This document shows, in pieces, positions 1 through 13,000 of a stretch of 64,000 bases of DNA (its first letter is position 1; every line of letters starts with the position of its first letter). The notes beneath the pieces are model-generated. The model was not told the DNA's origin, made no database searches, and saw only the letters and a program-made list of their open reading frames with translations. The DNA is taken from the NCBI GenBank assembly GCA_013396525.1, contig VWYX01000008.1:2299455-2363454 (forward strand), given 5' to 3'. Both the position numbers and the translations under genes were made by a program. This DNA comes from Chaetorhynchus papuensis (lineage: Eukaryota; Chordata; Aves; Passeriformes; Rhipiduridae).

Positions 1-2505
1 AGCCATGCAGAAGATAATGGTCCAAGCAAGTGTGAACCTAAATGCAACCTAATTTCATGCATCTCCACTTTCAGAACTCATATTATTTGTCATAAAATCA
101 TATTTTTCATAAACAAGCAAGAGCAGAGCAGCCCCTCGTATTTCAATTAAAAAATACAACAAAGTAAGTAGTGTGGCTGATGTTGACCACTGCAAAGAAA
201 GTCTCCCCCTCCCACAGGAACTTCTCCATAGGAATCTGCTCTGGACAGCTGTTGGCATTTTAAGAAACTTGTAAGTTTCACTATTTTATTCTGATTCTAA
301 AGCCCTGGAACTTAAATAGAGATGCAAACTGAAATACACAAGATAAGAATAGCCCAGCATTTGCAACACAATTTGGTGATGCATCCTTCATCAAACATAA
401 AGGCAAGTAACAGAGAGAGAGAGTTTTGTCTTCCTAACAGTAGAATTCCATTCAAAAATCCACAGTTCTTCTAGCACATGCTAGATTTTATACTCAAAGA
501 ATTTCCCCAAAGTTAGCACAACAATCACCTTTCTTTAAAACCTGGTAAAAATAACAACCAGATACTCCACACTGGATGTAGAGTGACAAGATTTCTCTCC
601 AGAGATTTCTTGCTCCACAGCTCTGGCTTGAAAAGGCAGCCTGGGAGTCTGAAAGTTTTGTGTTAGTTCTGCACATCCATCAAATCAATTACACCAGTGA
701 TTTTACCCAAACAAAGCAGACAGTATTTTAAAACTATCACTGCTTAGTGAATGCAAATATATTATCTCTATAATAATATTTATAATACATAAGAGTGTTA
801 TTTCCTAGCCAAGTAGGAAATAAAACAAAATCAGCTAATCCCAGCTTTGACTACGCCAGACAATGTATGAAAACTATTAGTAGCAAGGAATTAGGTTTAT
901 TTTGATTTTCTACTGTAGCCTCTAGTTTAAAAGAGGATCTTCTTAATCAGTTCTGTTATTAGCAGGTTTGTTCAAATTGATTTCTAAACCTAAGCCTTGA
1001 CATTAATCACAAACATGTTGGGTAATTGCTTAAAGCCAATAATTGAATCTAAAGATCTAAAACAAAAGTGTGAAAGAAAAGCCAGTACATTAAATGAAGA
1101 TCATCATTAGGATAAAAATACAGACACAGGATTTATTTTTTAATCTCGTAATAAATACAAATTTATTTGGTCTTTTTCTGACATAAGGAGAGAAGTCATT
1201 AACTCAATTTCTGCTCCTTCCAATCTACTTTGAGTAGAAAACCAAGTTTGAATGACCACCCATGCTGGAGCTTCTCTGTACTTGCTCCGTCTTTTGCCAT
1301 GTCAACTTGTAGTGAAAATGACCTGAAAAACATTCCTAGATTTCTACTTTTCTTCCAGCTGTTTGAATATGAAAGTGCCCAAAAGGCCTTAATGTATCTT
1401 CAGAACATCCTCATGAGATGGGACAGTTACTTTACCATGTTTCTCACTGGGAATACCAAAGCAGAAAGGTTAGGTGCCTTGTCATCCTCAAAGGGCAAAA
1501 CTGCAGGGACTCATCCCAAGATCCAGCTTTACTGGATGCTATTCCAATGCTCTGGTCTACAAAACTAATCCTGTTTTTAAATCAAAAGTACCATGTATGT
1601 CTACAAACAGTCGAGAGAATTTTTTCTTCCTATGCCACTTCAAAAAATTAATTTTATTTAGTTAGTAACCAAATCATTGATTTCCATTTTAAGAAATTCT
1701 AGGGTAGAAAAGCTAATTTGTTTCCCTATCCAAACATTCGGATTACATTTCTGACATCACATAAACCAAACCCATTTGCAAGCAATAAACAAAAGCAACT
1801 TCAGGTAAGGAACTACTGGCCATATGGGAAAAAGACAATCTCAGCTGTCACCAACACCTTTGCTCAGTTACTCCACATCTACAAAACTTTACTCTTATAC
1901 TCCTCCCAGATGGAAGACATGACAGGCTGTAATGGGAACAAAAAAAATAAAAGAAGAATCGCAGTTGCTTAACACACGTTGCTCATCACATATTGGGTTT
2001 TTCTTGTCAGTGTGAACCATAAACTAATGCCTGGTTAACACATACACTCTTCTTGGATCAGTGACCCACACCACCATGGCCCCTTTGTCCTCACCTTTAT
2101 GCTTCACTTGCTAAAATGGAAAAACAGATCTATTGCTCTACAAGACATTCTGACAGATTAAATCAAGTAGGTGCTTGGGTCTTACAAGCCAAAAACAAAG
2201 TCATGGTGTGTAAATATTTAATTCCATTCCTAAAATATGAGACCTAATCCACAACTTAAAGTCTGTAACTTTTTATCGACTTAAAGCAATACTGCAAACC
2301 TTGCATCCCTTAACACAGGATTAAAAAAGGATACACTCTTCTTGTATTTCATATCCTCAAATAAGGACTATTCCAAGGATATTATTTCATTTCCTAATAT
2401 ATCATTGTTAAGTACTTTTAGGGCATGGGTGTTAAATGTTACTATCAATGATGCTATTATTTTTGCTAGGAATTTGCAGTTAACATATGAAAAGCCAGAA
2501 CATAC
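1..2505 (-). other. VTI1A: VTI1A intron 2 (partial), no exon seen
   Basis: AT-rich intronic sequence downstream of exon 2. I searched the minus strand for the next Vti1a segment (the region after EEAREL, with its conserved arginine-rich stretch) and did not find it. Short open frames here look like chance. Confidence 0.7.
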
Positions 2506-2564
2506 CAGTTCCCTCGCTTCTTCAAGCTGTTTCTCAACATTTGCAACCATCTGCTTCTTCTCAT
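2506..2564 (-). CDS. VTI1A: VTI1A coding exon 2
   Basis: This 59-nt exon has acceptor TTTTTCAG and donor GTATGT. It encodes residues 32-51 (DEKKQ...EEAREL), the conserved start of the Vti1 helical region, and it is in frame with exon 1. Confidence 0.95.
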
Positions 2565-5500
2565 CTGAAAAAGAATTGTGAAAATACCAATATAATTGTG
2601 CTCTTACCATGAAAGAAAAATATACCATTTCAAAAGATTGTATGTATCAGCTAAAACAGACTTGAGATTTATTCTGTGTGACATCCTCACACATGGTGAT
2701 ATGCACATTAGTAATTAGAAAAAGAAAAAAAAAGACTGGAGAATCCTTGAAGTCTTCTGCTCTGTTATGCAGCATTTGCTAGTTAGGAAAGCACTTACAG
2801 CTGCTGCAGCTGTAGGAGCTATGCCTCAGCAGGCACTTGCTGCTGTGTACAAATGCATGAGAAGGCACATACACACACTAAATGGAAAAAAAATCATTTA
2901 AGAACAAAGGCTTAACCTATTCCTTTGCAAAATATGGGATGCACAAAACCAAGCATCCCAATTAAAATTAATTCAGGTTCTGAAGAAAAATGATGTTTCT
3001 ATTCCCCTACTCCTATGCTGGGTCTAGAATTGTTTCTTTTGCTTCAACAGATATAAAATGAAATGCCACAGGAACGACAAGAAAACCGTTGTCTTCTAGA
3101 AGCAGTAAAAATAGAAATTAGTAATAAAATATGAAAATTTTTAAAAATTCAAGTAAGTTTTAAGCTTTCCATAGTAATCACCATCTGCCAGGTTCCCCAG
3201 CAAGGCTATATCCTAGCTACAGAGACTGATTTTTGACCTTCCTCCAACCATCCATTTGCAGGCAGAGAATCCAGGATGAACTGAGAGCTGAAACTCAGGG
3301 TCACATCATCACAAACATTCCAATTGCTTCACAACTTGGTTTGTTACAGCATGAAAGGGCACTGAGAAATATTCAGACACTGGATAATAGTAAGTCCCTA
3401 CACTGCTTCATTACTGTGGGTATTCAAGGGCTTCAATCCTACCATCACATCTTGCAGCCTTCAGACTCTAAATGCACCCAGTCTCAATGAAGTTAACAAC
3501 GAAACTCTGAACATACAAACTGTTTGTTCTAAAACAGGAGTATCATGAGATGTCTGTACTGGTGGTTTGCCTGATGAAGCAGATAAAAAGTGAATGTCAC
3601 AAAAGTGTCTCCAGTCACGGCTCCCCAGAGGTCACGATGGGTAAGTCTAGGTTGGCACAAGACTTAATCATGTATCTCTAAACTTCACAGCTTTGTTTTT
3701 AAGTCTGAATCCCCTTGCTTCTCTTCCACATGATCTCTTTGTATCCTGGAACTGACACATTAAAGACCAAAAGGGACTATCTGATGATATCCTTTGATCC
3801 TCTGCATTTCACAAGCCACTGAATTTCAAGAGGGGTCCACTTTATGAAAGGAACATAATTCAGCTTTTCACACGCTAAAATGCCTATTCATCCATCTTCT
3901 CATTCACCTAAAATACTCTACACTCTCATTTAAGGACACAGGAACATCACAATCTGTCCTTCCTCAGTTATGTACACTGGAGCTCTGCCTGCAGAGAGGA
4001 TCAGGCTCAGGACCATCTTTCCTGCAAATGTGGAATTCATGCTGCCACGTCTGGTGGACTCTACTACAGCAGAAGATGCAGGAAATATTTTCTGTGTAGC
4101 ACTTTTAGTTTTCTGCAAGCAGTGTCTTCCATTAATTCCCCACCAGATTCTCATGATGGCACCCAGGCCAGAAAATTTAATGATTTATCTTCCTAACATA
4201 AGAAAAACATAAGAAATCTGCCACTTTTCTCCCCATGCACATTTCTATTCTCCTATCCCAAAACACCTCTGTTCCTTCCTTCATTTGGAAGTTAGAAAGA
4301 TGACAATGGATGAAAATAAAAACAATGGAAAGTCTGAAACATGCAATACCATTTTATTGAAGGTGAAATAAAATTTTTAAATATAGCAGCAGAAAAATAA
4401 ATGTACTATAGCAATTTCAGTACTGCCCTGAGTTGTACTGGATCACAATTTCCATATGCATTTAAGTAACCTGCAATTCAGGGATATGAAGCTGGGGGTT
4501 TCTGGAAGGTATTTCACTCTGAACAAATTCTGCTTGTACTTGTGGTTACAAGAAATACTCAGCACTCCACTAGCCAGTAAGATCTTACTGATCCACAGAG
4601 AAATTAAGCTACAGACCCTTTGTAGGGAAAACTCATTAGTACACAAGAAGGTCTGGCTAACACTGCTCCCATAAAATTAGCGGGCGGGGAGGGATTCAAA
4701 TGATCTCCAATGGTTTAATTAAATTTTAACCCAATGCCAGATTTTAACATTGACCCAGATCCATAATCACCCACATGGTGACCAGGACAACTGCCTTTGT
4801 TTTTCCTTCAAATACAGATGTGTGAACAGGCACGTGGCAACATCCTGGCACTGCAGCTCTGGAGCAGCATCTTCACAGACTTCCAGGAGAGCAGCTGAAC
4901 TTGTTGCAACTGCTGATCCTCTAAGGCACACAATACCATGTAACCATGGTTTTCCAAGCATTTCTTATCAGCTTTACTTTTATTTCAATGGTTAAGCAAA
5001 GGAAACAACTTGTTTCACAGCCAGAATCCCCATAAGAAGTGGGGCACAATAGTCACAGGATGACTTGCTCAGAGACTGAGAGTGAGATCCGAGGGAGCTC
5101 CTCCAGGTAAGAGGAGTTTGCCACTAATCAAGTAGATCAGGACAAACAAGTTACAGTCTAATTAAAGATGCTCATATTACTAACTGTATTAGTCCACTGT
5201 GACTTAGCAGTTTTCAACCTGCCTACTCAATCATTTCCTTAAATAAAGTTCCACAGGAAATGAAGAAAAAGGTGCTTTATAACATTTTGTCTTGATGGAG
5301 AATTCAAATATCCTTTAGAGAAAATAAAAATCTGCACTCCATCAAATATACCTAAATTTAGTTTTTTCTCTACATTGGTCTCAAAATGTGTCAAAAAAAA
5401 TATTCCAAGTAGTTTGTATAATTTAAGTGGTGAAATTGACAAACTATGGATAAATAATGGAAACAAAAGGGTTTTTTTTCTCTGTGTAGGATTGCAAAGA

Positions 5501-8500
5501 AATCTGTTCTCTATTTGTACACATGGTTGTATCACTTTCTTAAAAGAAACAAGCTTTCACTACATTTTCCCCAGTTCTTTCAGCTTTGCCCTGGCATTAG
5601 ACACTTTCTTTGTCTCCCAAAATACAGCACTTACAGCAAGGTGGGAATCTGCCTACAAGGCTGGAAAGATAACATAGAACCTGTTTGATCTCACAAACAA
5701 CAAAGAGATTAAAAAAACCTGGATCAAGACTGAGTAGTCCCACTGCTTGTGGAATTGCTTCTTTTTATTAGTACATGCTGAGGAAAAGACTGAGTAACAA
5801 AGGGCTTCAGTTCACAGACCACTTGCAGATGTTGCTGTGCTCACTCAGGTGGTTACGTGTTCACCACTGCCAGAAGTTACTGTCCAACAGCAGAGATAAA
5901 TGGAACAATACATGCACTTCTCTCTTTGGGTTATAAAACTGAGTTCAAGAGGCATAACATAATGAGCCAGACCTGAAACTGAGACAGTAAACTTCAGTAC
6001 AGGAGTACAACAGAAAATTAGAGGTGGGGCTTTCTTCAGCTAAACCTGTTAGCAACTGAAACACAGCGTTTTGATTGCCTGGTAGAAAATGCAGGTATCA
6101 AGTATCAGAAGAATAGCAGCACTCTAGTCCAAAACCATCACAACCCAGAGGCTACTGTGCTGGGAATAGACTAAGTATCACCATTTGTGCTGATAAAACT
6201 CTCTTTCATATCAAGCAATCAAAATTTATATGAATTTTTGGTCAAATCACAAGACAGATGTTTCTCTGAAACACCAAGGAACATTAATAAAACACATCAG
6301 TCAATTATCTTCATTCTTCAAAGACCTGCAGCAGCATCACAGAAAATCTATTTAAAAGGCATTTCTCTATTTATAACTTTCTTTAATCCTCCAGGTGATG
6401 TCTGCCTCAACAACAGAAGACATTTCTTCCCAAGACGTTCTATTGTCCCTGCTGCTTATTGTTTCCGTAGTATCAGAGAGCCTTTGTTACACTTCTTGCT
6501 GAACTACTTATGCATTTGTGACAACAGGATTGTCTGTTGGGCCATCATCCTCCTAGAACACAAGACAGCATCAAGTCCTGACAACATGGAGTGCAGGAAT
6601 GTTGCAAAAACAATTAACCAGTATTTCTCCATTACAGCGGGTCCATCCTGGGCAGCAGAGGGCAATAACCAGTCACTAGACTTCAGGAGATCTCTCTTTA
6701 TTATGCAGAGTAGCACAAGTCCTTACACCTTTCATCCTGCTCCTTCCAGCGTGGAGGAAGAAGGCCATCAGCAATCTCTCCCAAATCACTGCTGCTGAAA
6801 ACTGTCACCTCACGTTCCCCTCCCACCTCATTATCCTCTTTTTGAGGCTCTCCCAGCCATCGCCACAAGAACTAACTGGAACTTCTGGTGATGAAGAGGC
6901 AAAGATCTTGCAAATATTCCTATTAAGACACAAGGGAAAAATGTGTATTTAAAATATTTCTGATTAAAGTGTTCAGCATAATCAGAGATCTTTTTTTTCC
7001 AGGTGACCAAATGCCTCTGTTAGCTAAGACTGCAGTTTGTTTTGAAGACACAGAAAATGGTTTTTCTGATGAAAAACAGAATAGCCCTGAAATCAGAAGC
7101 AATACCTAAGCCATAAATGTATAGTGCAAGAAGCAGCTATAATGCAAGGCAGTCCAAACCACATACGACCAGCCTGAAATACTAACACGGAAAATAAAAA
7201 AAATTAACTCTTGTCTTATCTTGACTCCATTTAGCCCAGTACCACGTTACAGGTCCTGCAGGGAGCATGAATTCTGTCTCCTCTGAAAAGATAGCAAATT
7301 CTAGGAAAAAAGTAACCTTCTAATGGTCACATAAAAGAGTGATGATTTCAAAGCCTGCTGCTTCTAGGCTATGTCACTGTTTAAGCCAATACTCTTTAAA
7401 GATCTTGTATTTAAGCTCCAAAATCTCCCTAAGTGAATAAGGGAGACTGATTCAAAGACAGGATTATGGAAATCCACTACTATTATGCAGAACATTCTTC
7501 CTACTATTGAACAGACTCTGATGACTTCCAAAATCTATACAATTAGAAACTCAAATCTCTATTCTTTACAATTAGGGAATTAAATCTCTCTTTCCCTATA
7601 AATCAGTCTAGCACTATTGACTTTCAGAAGATGAGCCAGTAGTGTATTTATGATGTCTCCCTGTTCCTACAAGAAGTCCTTCAATTTACTGTTCAAAAGT
7701 GAAGAAGCCTTTGTGAAGGATTCCCTGCACCCTCTCAGTAAATTGTTCCAGTGCCCATTTACAGGTTAAATGTAATTTCCGAGCAGATTAAATGACACCA
7801 GTTCTAAAATTCAATTGCAGGAATTGCAATTCCTCTCTCTTCTTCATTTTGTAAGTTTTCCATTAGAAAACAGACAAATCTTTCTATCTCAGCTGCAGCT
7901 TCTGACTGAATTATCTCCCTGTGTCCTTGCTGTTAAGATCAAGAGCAAAACATCTTTGTTAAGCCAAGGAAAAGGCATAGTTTCGTTTAACCATGGAACT
8001 GAACCTTAATTTTTCAGAAGACTTTCTAACTTGCTAAGATTAGAATTGGACGTAACCTCCCAGAATCAGAAAGATTTTTATTTAAAATCCCCTGAGATGG
8101 CACATTTCAGTTGGCCACCTACCTCAAATCCTGTTTAGAGTCACTACTTCATCATTTCATGATGCACTTCCCACTCTAAAAGTAGGACATTATTCTTTGG
8201 TCCTGGATGCACGATACCTTTTCCTTTAGTCATATGGAAAAGTACACCATTAGCATGTGTTTATTTCCTTCTTATACACTATCCACTCCCTTGGTTAAGT
8301 ATCCCAAACCTTCTGGAAATATGAAGAAGAAGCAGAGGCAGAAGCATTAAATGAGCTGGAAACAGAAGAGGCATTAAGCTGAGCTACAAGAGAAACACAT
8401 GAGAAAACCACGAGTGTCAGCTTCCCTCCATCTCATCTCACACTCGGGGCACTGATTCCTGTGTGCTGAAAGATTCAGCTGGGCTGATTAATGAGATTAT

Positions 8501-9260
8501 AATTTTCATCTTTCTACTCTTACAGATGATATTGACTCTACTGCACGGATACATCATGAATTAGATCATGAACGCTACAGGCTATTGACAAACACATTAA
8601 AGTAAATAAACACCGATTTTTTTTGCATCTGCTCTTGCATGTGAGTCACCACAGTCAATTATCCAAATCAAATGTATGAACAGTAGGCAGCAAAAATACT
8701 GATTCAGATTAAGTCATGCACAAAATCTCTCTGTGCCACAGGAGAAAGACTTGATTTCCATTAGTGATGTTGTGGCACGATCACAATAAAGAGGATTCAG
8801 CAGCAATGCCGGTACAGGGAACATCCTCCCCTGCTCTGCTCAGTGCTCAGGTGCACTGGCGAAACTTCGCGTGGCCACAGCGCAGGGCAGAAGGGAAGAG
8901 CTGATCCATACAGGTGACCAGCAAACAACTACTCTGTCAGAGTATTCTTAACACATTTCAAGAGACAACTCGCTGCTGGGACAGACCCGGGGCAGGAAGG
9001 TGATTCTGCTGCGTAAGGAGCGAGGAGACGCTGAGACCTCACTAAAAACACGCGGGCACCTCCCGCCACCGCCCCGCGCGCATCGCTGGGAGCCGGAGCG
9101 GCTCTTACAGAGGAGCCGGCCGGGCCTGCGGAGCGAGCGCCGCGGGGGCGGAGAGCAGCCGCTCACCTCCTATCAGCTTCGGCACCTTCCCGATGCGGCC
9201 CGTGATCTCTGCCGTGAGCACGGCGAAGTCCTGCTCGTAGCTCTCGAAGTCGGAGGACAT
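2506..9260 (-). CDS. VTI1A: VTI1A, vesicle transport v-SNARE (Qb-SNARE), 5' part only
   Basis: Vti1a is a tail-anchored Qb-SNARE that works in fusion at the trans-Golgi network and endosomes. Two coding exons are visible, join(complement(9167..9260), complement(2506..2564)), giving residues 1-51. The N-terminus MSSDFESYEQDFAVLTAEI and the exon 2 start DEKKQMVANVEKQLEEA are diagnostic of the Vti1 N-terminal helical domain. The spliced frame is continuous: exon 1 ends one base into an Asp codon that exon 2 completes, and exon 2 ends at a codon boundary. The remaining helical domain, SNARE helix and C-terminal anchor were not found in 1-2505 and must lie beyond the left edge, which fits the very large introns of this gene. 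It is head-to-head with ZDHHC6, with 583 bp between the two start codons. Strand and order agree with vertebrate synteny. Confidence 0.95.
2565..9166 (-). other. VTI1A: VTI1A intron 1
   Basis: A 6.6-kb intron bounded by GTGAGC (9166) and TTTTTCAG (2565). No exon, RNA gene or clear mobile element was recognised. A 203-codon plus-strand frame at 6187-6798 has no recognisable domain. A segment near 7650-7780 has words reminiscent of an old, rearranged CR1-like repeat but is too decayed to call. Confidence 0.75.
9167..9260 (-). CDS. VTI1A: VTI1A coding exon 1
   Basis: The ATG is at 9260-9258 (minus strand). It encodes residues 1-31 plus one base. The donor GTGAGC follows directly at 9166. It lies at the edge of the CpG-rich promoter. 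Confidence 0.96.
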
Positions 9261-9843
9261 CGCGGCGATGGCGCTGCCGGTGCCGGGGGCCCCGCTCCGG
9301 ACGGCGGTGCTTCCGTGTTCTGCCACCCCAAAACGCGTCCCCCACCCCGCCCCCGGGCGCCTCGCCACAGGTTCCGGCGAAACTCAGGTGCTTTAACCGG
9401 CACGGCCCAGCCCCTCGCGGCGGTCCCGACAACGCCTAGGCGGCCTTGGCGCGCGGGATCGCGCTGCACCGCAGGTACCGAGGAGAGGCGGCAGCGACTC
9501 CCGCTCCGCAGCCCCTCACGCCCCGCCTCGTTACCTGCAGGGGCGGAGGAACGCGGCTGCGGCGCTACCGGAGGGCCGCTGTTTCCCGGGGGGCCAATAT
9601 NNNNNNNNNNNNNNNNNNNNNNNNNNNNNNNNNNNNNNNNNNNNNNNNNNNNNNNNNNNNNNNNNNNNNNNNNNNNNNNNNNNNNNNNNNNNNNNNNNNN
9701 NNNNNNNNNNNNNNNNNNNNNNNNNNNNNNNNNNNNNNNNNNNNNNNNNNNNCCCTTTTCCCTTCCCGCCCTCGCACTCGGCAGCCGGCGGGAGCCATGC
9801 ACGGCGGCGGCGGGGCGGCGGCGGTCGGGCGGCGGTAGCGGCG
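9261..9843. promoter_or_regulatory. Shared bidirectional CpG-island promoter VTI1A / ZDHHC6
   Basis: Only 583 bp separate the divergent start codons of VTI1A (minus) and ZDHHC6 (plus). The sequence is very GC- and CpG-rich, unlike the AT-rich flanks, and no TATA box is evident. A CCAAT pentamer lies at 9594-9598, directly before the assembly gap. CpG richness continues into both first exons (about 8980-10200). That it serves both genes is inferred from geometry and from the conserved head-to-head arrangement of this pair. Confidence 0.8.
9601..9752. other. Assembly gap (152 N)
   Basis: A run of 152 undetermined bases inside the GC-rich promoter. Its true length may differ. Open frames crossing it are artefacts. 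Confidence 1.
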
Positions 9844-10092
9844 ATGGCGGGGCCGGGCGCGCTGCAGCGGGCGCGGCGCCTGTGCCACTGGGGCCCGGCG
9901 GTGGCGCTGGCCGTGGTGGCCGTGTGCTCCGCCACCGCCATGGCCGACGCCGCGCTCTGGTACTGGCCCCTGGACACGGCCGGGGGAAGCGTCAACTTCG
10001 TGATGCTGCTCAACTGGACCGTGATGATCCTCTACAACTACTTCAGCGCCATGTTTGTGGGCCCCGGGTACGTCCCGCTGGGGTGGACGCCG
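9844..10092 (+). CDS. ZDHHC6: ZDHHC6 coding exon 1
   Basis: Residues 1-83, covering transmembrane segments 1 and 2 (RRLCHWGP... to ...VGPGYVPLGWTP). Donor GTAAGC; ends at a codon boundary. Confidence 0.95.
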
Positions 10093-13000
10093 GTAAGCGC
10101 TGCCTTGCGACCGCCTCATCCCGGGGCCGCGCGGGGACCGGCGGGCAGCCCTGGGGCCGGGCCGGCCGCCCCCGCGGTCAGCGCAGTAGAAATCGCGTGT
10201 CTTTTGATGCCACCGTTTCCCCTTTGTCCCCCAAGAACGCTCCGCGCTCTCAGGCCATTCTTTCCTCCTTATCTTGTTCCGAAATCTTTCCTTTGCCTCT
10301 CCCCGCTTTGCTGCTACCGCTTCCAGAGTTTCCAGTATGCCCCAGCTTGCTCCGGATACCGAAATCGAACAGATTGAAACTTTCTAACACAGTTTTAGTA
10401 TTAGAAAGCAGCACGCTGGATACTTGAAGTATCCTTGCTATAATCGAGTGTGCCGAGCGTTGGGTAAACAGAGTTTTTATCACCCACACTGATTACACAT
10501 TCATTGGCTATCCCCGCTTACTTAATGTATAACTATATGTAATGTATATGTAATATTTTACTTAACATAGTCACAGTCCTTCTTGGAAGTCCTTTTGGGG
10601 TCTTCTTTGGTGGTCTTCAGTGGCCAGTGTTGTAATATTTTAGGTGGCCGTTCCTTGACCCCAGCTCTTGAGTGAGTGCAACCCCGTTGATTTCCACGAC
10701 TCCTGCTTTGTCAGCCTTGCAGAGCTGAGCTGGCATCCTGCTTGCCTGAGTTACATCCTTTTGCTGCTTCTCCAGGGCTCTGCTGTTCTGTTCTGCTGCC
10801 CTTCTCCATCCCCTCCCTGTGCTGTCAGGGGTCTGGTAATGCTGCTTGGCTGGCAGCAGTTGCTGTGTTCTCAAAGCAAAGCAGCAGGAAACCAGCACTG
10901 TTAGCTGGGAATGAGAACCTCAGGGTTATCTGCGTGCTCCTGTGGACACATGTTTTGCAGATTTTGCTGCTAGCAATAGCAATTAGAAGAAATTAATTTA
11001 GAAAATTTCTTTTTTGTTTTATGCAAGCCAGAAAATTATGTGGTTACCTTCTGCTTAACACAGTACAAGATGGAAATTTGCATTTCCTGTGCTTCAGTAA
11101 TCTCTTGGAAGAGTTGTAGTCAAGAATAATACAGGTTCAGTATCTCAGGGCAGCTGCCAAGAGTTTGTGTTCCAGTGGCACGATACAAAGTTTAGTACTG
11201 GTCACCTTTCTAATTGTGGAATATTACTCAGGACAGAGTCTGGGCAGAAGAGGATCCTGATAATCATCTTAGCAGGACACCTGGGTGGGTACTCCACTTC
11301 CTGAGTGGAAGATTTTGGCCACTACTTTCTGTCTGCAAGTATCTCTGTCTCTCATCTTGCTGTAGTTGGGGTGTGTGTGTGTAAAAGAGATTTTAAGAGA
11401 GTTGAGCATTAGTGCTTACCAGTGCTGTTTCTTAGTAGTGTGCTTTATGGTGTAAAATGGAGAGAAAATGTGCTCAGGATTTTTTTTTTTTTTATTAGAA
11501 CAGTCACATGCTGACTTTTGCTCTCAGAACTTTACTAGGAAACCCTGCTTGTACGGTTCCTCTTCCTGACAGAAGAACTGTTTATTTCTTTTAGCAGCTA
11601 GCACTTTCAACAGTGGGAGATGGCTGTGTTGATAGCCAAGAGATTAGCTAGGAGATTATTTAATTTTGTTTTTTCCTCTCCTTGACGCCTACCATTAAAT
11701 AGGGTTGGACTATGAAACACACCCTGTCAGAAGAAATCAAAGGTGCTTAGGTTAGGAAAATGCCAAGATAAACATTGCCACCGGAGTTATGTATACATCT
11801 AACACTCCTATTCTTCTGTTTAAAGGAAAAATCTCAGGATTGCATGTATCTCCAATACTGTAAAGTGTGTCAGTCTTACAAGGCACCTCGTTCACACCAC
11901 TGTCGAAAGTGTAACAGGTACTGTTTCTCTTTACATTTGTTTAAAGTCCATATTAGAGCAGCTTCAAATCTAAGGATGGGCTATTACCATAATTTGTTCT
12001 TCCAGCACTTGCACTGTGCTTTTTAAAAAGCTTCCATATGAACACTATAGCCCTTTCAAGTATTTCCACTTTCTAGTTGTATGATTTCTATACAGTTTTG
12101 CTGTGTTTTAGTTTAAAAAAAAATACTGTCTTTAACATTTTCTTTATAGTTAGAAATCACTTTCTCTTAAGAACTTCTTGATGGTACTAACGAAACAGTG
12201 CAGTCCTGCTTCAGAGATGTGAGTCTGTGTAAATACCTGAAAATCTTCTGAAGTCCTTTTTAAATTCTTAGTCCAAACACTGACCTGCTTAGAGAGTAGA
12301 AATACCTATTCTGTCATCTTTTCAAATGGGAATTAAACATTGCTTTCAGTAGAAATTTTGGACTGTTTTTTCACTCTTCACCAAAGTGTGTTTTTGAGGG
12401 GAGCTGGCATGTTAAGTGAAGTAATAAGCCTTTTGGGTCAACTTAAGAAGTTTGCACCTTGTTATCTTCTAACACACTTGTTCTGATATGAAGGATATTT
12501 TATTATAAATAGCTGTTACTGGAATTTAGTGTATCTTGAAAAAATCAAGGCACTTCAGCTGTCTGCAGTCCAGGCAGGTCGTCCTCTGAAGGACTCTTAA
12601 AAGAATGTGGTGAAAGGATATTGCAACATACACGTTCATTTGTTATTTCTATAAACCCAAGATGTGCAGTCAGTGTTTTTTTAGGAAACTGAAACTTAGA
12701 GCAGTGCTGTAATTTGGCTACATCATCCCCAGATTTAAAATTAATGACTCTTTTCCACGAGTGACAATCTTTGCACTGAGGACTGATCACTTAGGTGGTC
12801 ACTTAGACTTTTACACATGTCAGGGTAATTTGGGATGTGAACAAATCTTTAATCAGGTTGGGTTTTTTTGCATCTGTAAGCTACAGCAAAATAACTGGCT
12901 TTATATTGAATACAAGAGTGTCTGTAGCGTGTTTACACTTGTTAAATGTATTTTGAAAAAGATTTTCAGTGATATAAGTAACACATAACGATTGAGAAAG

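Noticed and set aside
6187..6798. 203-codon plus-strand frame inside VTI1A intron 1
   Set aside because: No recognisable domain, no supporting splice or promoter signals, and composition like the surrounding intron; probably chance.
7650..7780. Possible antisense CR1 fragment (CACCCTCTCAGTAAATTGTTCC and neighbouring words)
   Set aside because: The words occur in the wrong order for CR1 and the match is too short to support.
9000..10427. 475-codon plus-strand open frame and overlapping minus-strand frames across the promoter
   Set aside because: They run through the 152-N gap and CpG-rich DNA with few stop codons. The true coding here is VTI1A exon 1 and ZDHHC6 exon 1.
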